DNA of 64,000 bases from Rhinolophus ferrumequinum (Eukaryota; Chordata; Mammalia; Chiroptera; Rhinolophidae), in assembly GCF_004115265.2 (NCBI RefSeq), contig NC_046306.1:9995324-10059323 (forward strand), in the 5' to 3' direction. The notes below the pieces were generated by a model that did not search any database, was not told the DNA's origin, and was given only the letters and a program-made list of their open reading frames with translations. Shown here piece by piece: positions 56,788-64,000 of the stretch (within the stretch, counting starts at the first letter, position 1; every line of letters begins with the position of its first letter). The translations under genes were made by a program, and so were the position numbers.

Positions 56788-58342
56788 TAGTAGAGAGGGC
56801 ATCCTGCTTGGCTGTTTGGTCTGCAAAATTGTTGCCATGGGAGATCTCATCTGTCTTGGATTGATGTCCCCTGCCAGTGAATGATGGCTACTCTGACAGA
56901 GGACTTAACTGCTTCAAATAACTGGAGGATCTTGGCCCCGAGTTTAGTGGGGCTGTTCTGGGCTGGAAGGAAACCCTTTTTTAGCCAGATTGCTGCGTGA
57001 GCGTGGAGGATATAGTGGGCATACTACAGTCAGTACAGATTCCAACTCGGAGGTCTTTGGCTAGAAGGTGTGCTCTGGTTAGAGTGATGAGCTGGGCTTC
57101 TGGGCTGATGTGGAAATGGGACGGGGCCTGCCTCAATTACCTCTGATCTGGAGACAATGGTGTAACCAGACTTCTGCTGCTCCCGATTAATGAAACTACA
57201 CCCGTCTGTGAACCAGATGGCATCAGGGTTCGGGAACGGGGTGTCCTCTAGGTCTTCCCAGGCAGAATGGGAGAGGTTTAGGGCCGTTAAGCATCTGAGC
57301 TCCTCCTGGGTGGATGGATCCGGTAGAAGGGTGGGGGTGGGGGTGGGAGTGGAAGTAGCGTATTGCAGGGTTTTATAGTGAAGTCCAGGGAGTCAAGCCG
57401 AAGGGTTTGGAACTGTTTGACAGCCAGTGAGGGGCCTTAGCATGGAGGATGTTTATTACTTGGTGAGGAGTGTAAATGGTCAGAGACTGGTTAAAAGTAA
57501 ATGTTAAGGCTTCCTTTAAAAGTAAAGCTAAGGCAGCTAGAATTCCTAAACAGGGAGGCCAGACTTTTGCTACCCGATCTAGGTTCTTTGATAGGTAGCC
57601 CACTGGGCGTGGAACTGCTCTTAAGGTCTGAATAAGGAGTCCTAAAGCAATCCCTCTCCTCTCTGAGATGTAAAGGGAGAAAGGCTCGGAGAGGTTGGGG
57701 AGAGCTACGGCTGGGGCCTCAGGAAGAACCTTCTGGACAGAACGGAACACCCGCTCTAATTCCACATTCCAGTCTACATAAAGGCTCATGATCTGGACCT
57801 TTTAAAGCCGTGTACACAGGTTTGGCTGTGCCTCCGCACTGGGAATCCAGATCTGGCAATACCCTACCCAGCCATACCAAGGAAGGTCCTTAATTGTCTC
57901 TTGGTGTTGAGAGGCTGCATGGAAGTAACGAGTTCTACTCTTAAGGTGCTCAGTTGTCATTGCCCCGGTGAGAGTACAGACCCCAGGGATGTAACCTGTT
58001 GTTGTGAAATCTGGGCTTTGGAGGCTGATACTGTATATCTCTGCCTAGTGAGGAAATTTAGCGTCTCGATAGCATGTTGCTCTGAGCTTTGTTTATTGGG
58101 ACTGCCGATTAGAAGATCATCCACATATTGGAGAATGGTGGCTTCAGGGAGGCACAGGTCTCTTAAGCCCCCGGCTAAAGCTAATCCAAAAATGTGTGGA
58201 CTGTTGCAGAAGCCCTGTGGTAAGACAGTCCAGGTGTATTGTTGGCAGACCTGCATGTGAGGTAAAAGCACCTGTCCAGGTAAAAGCAAAAAGAAATTGG
58301 GACCGGGGATCTAAAGGAATACAAAAGAAAGCATCCTTTAGA

Positions 58343-58554
58343 CGGGGGTATCCAAGCTGCGGCCCACAGGCCAACTGCGGCTCGCAATCCATTGTTAATT
58401 GGCCCACAGCAAATTCCAAAAATATATTTAGTTTACTTCACTAAACCAGGTGAGGCAATACGTACTTCACCTCGAGTGCGTGGCCCGGCTGTTTGTGTAT
58501 TTTACCGCATATGGCCCTAGGTGAAAACTGTTGAAAAAAGTTTGGACACCCCTG
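58343..58554. mobile_element. hAT-type non-autonomous DNA transposon (about 212 bp)
   Basis: Ends cgggggtatccaagc and, reversed, caggggtgtccaaac form terminal inverted repeats of the CAGGGGTGTCC hAT type. The flanks ctttagac and ctttagat agree at 7 of 8 positions, the 8-bp target duplication expected of hAT elements. The body (ggcccacaggcc...) resembles MER-type 'gggccgcag' hAT MITEs. It is inserted in the retroviral fossil. Confidence 0.8.
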
Positions 58555-60300
58555 CTTTAGATGTAGGACAGGAAACCATTCCGTTTTGGGTGGTATTAGT
58601 CCCAGAGGGTATATGGATTTGGACAAGGGAGTGTATTGGGATTACTGCCTTATTGATAATGCAGAGGTCTTGGACTAGCCGATACTGACCAGATGGTTTC
58701 TTGACTGCTAAAATGGGAATGTTGCAAGGTGAATCGCAGAGGATTAAAATGCGGTACCTGAGGAATTAATTAATTGTTGGTTGAAGCCCAAGTTAGGCCT
58801 CCTTGTTGATAGCATACAAGGGAAAGTTGTGGGGACTTTCAGCTTAATCTGGACTGGGGTGATGTGGGATGCCTTCCCCTGGGATCTCTTGATTCCAAAC
58901 TGCAGGATTGACTAGATTATTAACCTGAGGAGGGATAGAAAGGAGGATGGACTCTCCCACTTGACTAGGAAGTAACAGCCTGCAGAGAGGCCAGTAGAGA
59001 AGGCTTAGGTGTTAAGTGGAGGCTAGTTTGTAACTTCTGCTAGTTTGTAACTTGTAATATCCTGCCCTAGTAAGGGAATCAGGCACTGTAGCATTACTAA
59101 AAAGCAATGGGTAAATATGAGGGACCCGAGGCAGCTTGAGAGTGAGAAAGTACACCTGTAGGTTGTCGGGTTTCCCTCAGTGCCTGTAAGGAGAAGAGCT
59201 GAAGGAAGTGTAGGGCCAGTGTTGGATAAGAGCAGAGAAAGCGGCTTCCGTATTGATTCGAAAGGTAATATTTGTACCGGCTACATCAAGTGTTACCCTG
59301 GGTTCAGCCTCAGTGATATTGAGGAGGGAAGTCTGGATGATCCCCAGGGCCCATCATGCGAGTGGGTCAGAGTTGTCTGGTTCATTGTTGACGATGACCA
59401 TTGGCAGGAGCCGATTGGAGGAGGTGCCCTTTTGGCCAGCATGGAATCTGGGTGGCTGCCTTCCTTGAGAGGAAAGGGGACATTCCCTCTTCCTGTGTCC
59501 TTCCTTTTTGCAAAGGGGACAAGGGCCAGAATCCGCCTTCCTGGCCTGGTGTGGGCAATCTTTATTCCTGTGCCCTTCTCAACAGCAGGTGTAGCAGATG
59601 TCTGGGCCGGTCTTCAGGGGTCTCCCTCTATGAGAGCCTGAACCCGGGTAAGGCTGCATAGGAAGTGCGCTGGCACGGGCAGCAGCTATTAATTGAGCCC
59701 TTCTGTGATCCTTCTCCTCGGTTTCCTAACCCTAGACTCCCTTTCAGCTTCATCTCGGTTGTTAAAGACGTTAAAGACCGTGTCCAATAGACTAGGAAGC
59801 TGAGGGAAAGGGGTCTGAGGTCCTAATTAAAATTTCTGGAGTTTTCTCCCGATGTCTGGAGCTGATTGTTCAATGAAATACATGGCTAGTATTGTGGCTC
59901 CATGGATCTAGGTTGGTATATTTTCTGAGGGCATCCACCAGGCAGGATTGAAAAAGGGCCAGATTCTCATTCCCGCCTTGAGTAATACTCTGTAGTTTAC
60001 ACGCTTATTTATACCTTTTTTCATCCCCTCAATTAGGTGACCATATGATCTCTCTGAAGCCTGTCTTGAGCTTGGAACTGGTAATCCAAATGATTACCAG
60101 CACGGTGATTTGGGACCGCCTCTGCCCCAACCGAATGTTGGTCTGGTTGGCGCGCTGCTAACTCATCTGCATATCACTGGGCTAAAGCCCAGATACAGTT
60201 CTTTTCTTCCACGATACAACAAGTGGTAAAAATAGTATGTATATCTTGCCAGGTAAGATCATATAAGATGGCTGCTAAAACCCGCTTCATTTATCTAGAG

Positions 60301-60500
60301 CTGGAAGAAATAGCAATCTGGCACTTCTTGCCTTTTAAGTCACTCTAAAAGTTACTTATTTTATTTTTGTGTGTGTTACCTAAGAACGTGAGCTCTATGA
60401 GGGCAGGGATTTTTGTCTCTTTACCACCATATTTTTAGCTCTTGGAGCAGGGCTTTGCACAGAGCAAGCGTTTAATAAACATTTACGGATGGAGGAATTG
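60301..60500 (+). repeat. L2 3' end fragment
   Basis: 'gaacgtgagctctatgagggcagggatttttgtc' and 'gagcaagcgtttaataaacattta' identify an L2 tail between the fossil and the STAU1 CpG island. Confidence 0.7.
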
Positions 60501-60559
60501 AGGGAAAGAGAAAAATGAGGAACCGAGGCGGGAGAAGGACGGAGAGGAAAACCGGAAGA

Positions 60560-61350
60560 ACGAATGGGGAGTGAGGAAAGAAGAGAGGCCCAGTCCCGCT
60601 TCCCGCGGACGGGTCACACCTCCCAGCTGAACTACAACTCCCAGCAGGTCCCGGCGCCCAGGGCGGGCTAGGCGGCTCTAGAGAGACCAGGTCCCAGCCC
60701 ACTAAGTTCCCGGCGTGCCTTGCGAGCGCAGGCGCCCGCCGGGACTTGTGGTCCGGGCCGCGGGCGGGGGGTGGGGCCGGGCATGGAGGCGGGCGGGGGC
60801 TGGGGGCGGGCAGAGGCCCCTCCCCCGTCACTTCCTGCGGGGCTGCGGGCGCCGGAGCGGCTCTTCAGGGTTTGCGCCCGCGGCGGCCGTGTCAGGTTCG
60901 GCTCCCCGCTTCCTCTGATCCCCGGCCCGGCGGCGCCCGCCTTCTCCGCGGCCACTCCGTCTCTTCCCTCCTGCCGTCCCTTCTCTTCCCTTCTTCCTTC
61001 CTCCTTCCCCTCCTCGCCGCCGACACCGCCGTCGCCGCCGCCGCCGCCCAGGACCGCCGGCCGGGGGACGAGCGCCGGGGAACAGCCAGGTGAGGCGGCC
61101 AGGCCCGGCCTGGCGGCGCCCGCGCGGGCGCCGCGGCCGCGGGGAGGTGGGCGGCGGGTGGGGCCTAGGCCTCGGCGGGCCCGCGCGCCGGGCCTCCTTC
61201 CCCGGGCCTCCCGCTCCGCCCGCGGGGCCTTCCCGGAGGAGGCGGGTCCTCCCGCGCCCCCCGCGTCGGGGCGCCCCGCGGCCTGGACCCCAGGCGCTCC
61301 CAGCCCTTCCACCTCTTATTGGGGCCAGAAACAGGTGCCACGCCGCCTTT
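60560..61350. promoter_or_regulatory. STAU1: CpG-island promoter of STAU1
   Basis: A dense GC/CpG block. It holds a ZNF143-type site ACTACAACTCCCAGCAGG (60631-60648) and a second one in the opposite sense, GGGACTTGTGGT (60741-60752), then GC boxes. The gene is named from the human order DDX27-STAU1 and its divergent orientation from DDX27, not from coding sequence. Confidence 0.75.
60840..61089 (+). other. STAU1: STAU1 exon 1, non-coding (5' boundary approximate)
   Basis: GC-rich 5'UTR with a (GCC)n tract (about 61027-61049), ending GGAACAGCCAG|gtgagg. STAU1 codes a double-stranded-RNA-binding protein used in mRNA transport and Staufen-mediated decay. Its coding exons lie beyond the window. 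The exon start is a guess; the donor is firm. Confidence 0.65.
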
Positions 61351-64000
61351 CCTCATTCCTCCGGGCGCGCCGGGATGCCGAAGTTATTCCCGGGGCGGAG
61401 GCGGAGGGTCCCCGCTTCAAGTCCTTGAGACCCGGAGCACCTAAATCCCCCCAAGCAGGTCTGTAGCATAGTAGTTAGCGCACCACCCAGGTGTTCAACG
61501 CGGGTACAAATCCAGCTTCGTCCCCGTAGGCCAGTCACCTAAACTCTTTGTTGTGTTGGTTGGAAAAAGGGGCTAAGGCTGTCCCTGCCTCTTAAGGCTG
61601 TTAAGGTTCAGTGAATTGGGGCGTGTAAAGCGCTTATCAGAGTGCCAGACCCACAGCGTGTCCCAATAAACCGTCTGCATAATTTATTAGCGTGATATTA
61701 AGGTATAACTTAGTGGGTAGAGTGGACATAGGTTGACCTACCTCCCCGTTTGAGTTTCCGTAGAGGCAGAAATGTTCAGCGTGCCTACCGCCAGCGCCGG
61801 CTTATTGTTTTGGGTTGTTAATATCTGAAAGGGGTGTACGTTTAATTGGGACACTCTGTAAGTAGGCAGTCTGTGACAGATAGATGCTGTTCTTTCCATC
61901 TCCTCCGCTGATCCACCTGCAAGATTTTCACCAGCTCTCTCCGTGTGAGCAACCTGTCCATTTTTTTCTGCCATCATCCGGCTTCTTGTTGTCATTCCAT
62001 TTCTGGGAAAGTTGCTGGCAGAAGCTTTCCTTGAGTTCAGCAAACCCTTCTGGAGCGCTTGCTGTGTGCCAGGCTCTGGAGGGGGGTGTACGAAGCTGGA
62101 AAATGTGTGTCCTTTCTTGCCTGCATCTCTAACTTCTAACTTTTTTTTCACTGCAGCTGTGCTTTTATTCCCTCCGTCCCTGTTGGCTGACTTTCCTTTT
62201 AAGCCCTTGCCCCACCTCCGTGTCGCAGTATTGCTTATGTGGAAGTTTTCTTCTGCTCGGCGAAGATGTGTGCTTCAGTCTGTTCTGCCTCTGTTCTCTG
62301 GCTGTGGGGACGTTTTTAAGGTCACTCTTCCCTTCTGCTTGTAGCTTTAATTGTTTAGAGGGTGGTGGAAAGAGAGTTAAACCAGATTCTTGGTTGTTTT
62401 TGGGTTTTCAAGAATCGGTGTGCTTACCAAATGTAAACTACTTTGCTGCTTGTTGAAATAAAAACTACAAATACAGTTGGATTGTAGAGCGAGCAGTTTC
62501 GGTCATCCTGGTGACAGGTAGGATTTATAAAACAGCAACTTTATTTAAGGATGCAGAGTTTCTTTTAATTCTGTACTTAGTTCTGTAGGTGTACCCTTCA
62601 TTAAGAAAATATAACTCATGGTGGTTCAGATTTACAGAAAAGTAAGGAGTGTCTTTGCTCTACTGAATGATCCTCCTGTACGTTGGATTATTTTAGGTAA
62701 TACATTTCCTCACTGAACTTTAACTGTTTTGATTTACCACCATCTCAATAACACTCGTGATGCAAACTGGTCTCCCTGTTACTGACATTTTCCTAGAATT
62801 TTCTGACACATAGTCTTACCATCGTTTCTAGTTTAAAATCTTTGGATGACTCTTTAAAAACACGTAAGCAAACAACTAAACAAGCAACAGAAGACAAAGC
62901 ATGTCTTTTGCCATATGGAAAATTGTAGTGTTAAGGAAATGATGTTTTAATACTGTAGTAGATAACCTAATTAAAAAAACCTTTTTATTATGGAAAACAT
63001 ACAAAAATCGAATAGTATAGAGAATCCCCATGTATTGGTCACTCAGCTTTGATAAATATTAACTCATAGCTAGGGTCAGTTTTTCTTTCATGTAGTACTG
63101 CCTCCCCCAAACTGGGTTTTGAAACAAATCTGAAACATCATATAATTTTACCAGATTTTTCCAGACTGTTAATCTGTCACAAAATTTACTTGTAGTAGAA
63201 TCACAGTTCTCATTTTGTTTGTTGGGCTTCTCATCATCTCTTTTGACATGGTTACTATACAGTAGAAAAAACAAACAAACAAAAAACCAGCCGAATTATT
63301 ATAGCTCTTGATTCAGTGTTTACCCCCCTCAAAGTCATATCCAAAGTACTTCCTGACTTCTTTGTGTGCAGAAGCAACGTTCTTGAGCTATTAATGTCTA
63401 TAATGGAAAAGCAATCAGAAATACAGATCCCTAATCCTGTTTTGGTGGAGGTCTACCTGTTAAAACCACTTTTAATGCAGAATAACTTTATGGCAAAGTT
63501 AAACAACAGTTAATAATTCATAATAAAACTTTGAAAGTTTCTTTACGTCCTTGTGTAAATATGCTGCTGTCACCTTAGGTTAAGAATTAAGCAAAGGATA
63601 TTTGATTTCAAAACTCTGTTGTAGACTTATTTTCCAAAGATCCCACCTCCCCATCTGCTATATTTACAAATATTTACTAAGTGTGAATGAATTCACAGCA
63701 TAGATATTCATGTTTTTCTTTCTTGTCCAAAAAGAGATCTCTCCTAGAATGGAAGTTGACAGGAATATATTATTTGTCTTACTGCTTAATTTTCACATTT
63801 CTGGTCATGAACAGTTTCTAGCTTTTAGACCTGTAACATTGTTATTTCAGTTATGCAGGCTTATTTTTGAGCTTGATCAGTTACAGTGAAAATGTATGTT
63901 ATGTTTTAGTTATTACAGCCTGGGAGATGGGGAGGGATATGCATACCTCTTAATATTAACTTAGGGGAAAAAAATCAGTTTGGTGTCTAAGAAAGGACAC
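61090..64000. other. STAU1 intron 1 (runs off the window)
   Basis: The first 300 bp continue the CpG island. After that it is AT-rich, with no coding exon seen. A second, alternative 5'UTR exon is possible, but none can be supported. An old L1 piece lies at about 62980-63250. Confidence 0.55.
62980..63250 (+). repeat. L1M-type fragment
   Basis: 'tattatggaaaacatacaaaaatcg', 'gaatccccatgtattggtcactcagctttgataaatattaactcat' and 'gaaacaaatctgaaacatcatataattttacc' are the usual old L1M 3' words. Confidence 0.7.

Larger units (their letters stand above)
56160..60300 (-). mobile_element. Endogenous retrovirus fossil, gammaretrovirus-like (class I), broken
   Basis: Read on the minus strand, the order is gag capsid-like region (about 59850-60250), nucleocapsid and protease area (about 58700-59800), reverse transcriptase (about 57900-58700), connection and RNase H (about 57000-57850) and integrase (about 56170-56600). 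I see no env and no LTR at either end, so it is an inner fragment. It is clearly broken, with of the order of ten or more breaks, and is old. Two DNA transposons (56632-56787 and 58343-58554) have entered it since. The family is placed by the general look of gag and pol. Confidence 0.88.

Noticed and set aside
57310-57352. G-quadruplex promoter element (ggtgggggtgggggtggg)
   Set aside because: G-rich run within the retroviral fossil, with no gene start nearby; probably simple-sequence growth.
60668-61466. Long open frames on both strands in the second CpG island
   Set aside because: Same GC effect; proline/arginine-rich on both strands, and the plus frame runs through a clear splice donor at 61089.
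1-64000. CRISPR array, prokaryotic operons or a new defence island
   Set aside because: Spliced mammalian genes and mammalian repeats throughout; no regularly spaced direct repeats other than microsatellites.

Overview
The window is ordinary mammalian nuclear DNA: spliced genes with canonical GT-AG introns, CpG-island promoters, and ancient MIR, L2 and L1 debris. Younger tRNA-derived SINEs opening with a 'GGGGC(C/A)GCC...GGTGGCTCA' head, a composite two-headed tRNA SINE, an internally deleted mariner and a palindromic TA-flanked MITE point to a bat, probably of the horseshoe/leaf-nosed bat lineage (Rhinolophoidea). The species is an inference from remembered repeat families, not a measurement.

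The locus is the block known in human 20q13.13, here in the order ZFAS1(-), ZNFX1(+), DDX27(-), STAU1(+). (1) 3085-5979, minus strand: ZFAS1, a snoRNA host gene rebuilt here as four exons (about 504 nt) with one SNORD12-family box C/D snoRNA in each of its three introns. (2) 5900-6800: a CpG-island promoter between ZFAS1 and ZNFX1, with NRF1-, ETS- and ZNF143-like sites on the ZFAS1 side and an ISRE on the ZNFX1 side. (3) 6460-31020, plus strand: ZNFX1, one non-coding and 13 coding exons. The joined exons stay in frame and give 1914 residues (human 1918). (4) 32100-49400, minus strand: DDX27, 21 coding exons that join in frame to 761 residues (mouse about 760). Its 3' end converges on that of ZNFX1 with about 1.1 kb between the poly(A) sites. 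(5) 49470-60600: gene-free DNA with L1, MIR and L2 pieces, a mariner, a GA microsatellite and a gammaretrovirus-like fossil on the minus strand that two DNA transposons have entered. (6) 60600-61350: a second CpG island with a non-coding first exon ending in a donor at 61089, assigned by gene order to STAU1. The rest of the window is its first intron.

The genes share an RNA theme: ZNFX1 is an interferon-induced UPF1-like helicase that recognises viral RNA, DDX27 is a nucleolar ribosome-assembly helicase, STAU1 binds double-stranded RNA, and ZFAS1 hosts rRNA-modification guides. I found no new multigene system. The points most worth a second look are a possible intronic polyadenylation form of ZNFX1 ending before the helicase lysine, an ISRE at its promoter, a perfect 17-bp hairpin inside ZFAS1, foldback MITEs transcribed within ZNFX1 introns, and loss of the human-type N-terminal extension in DDX27.
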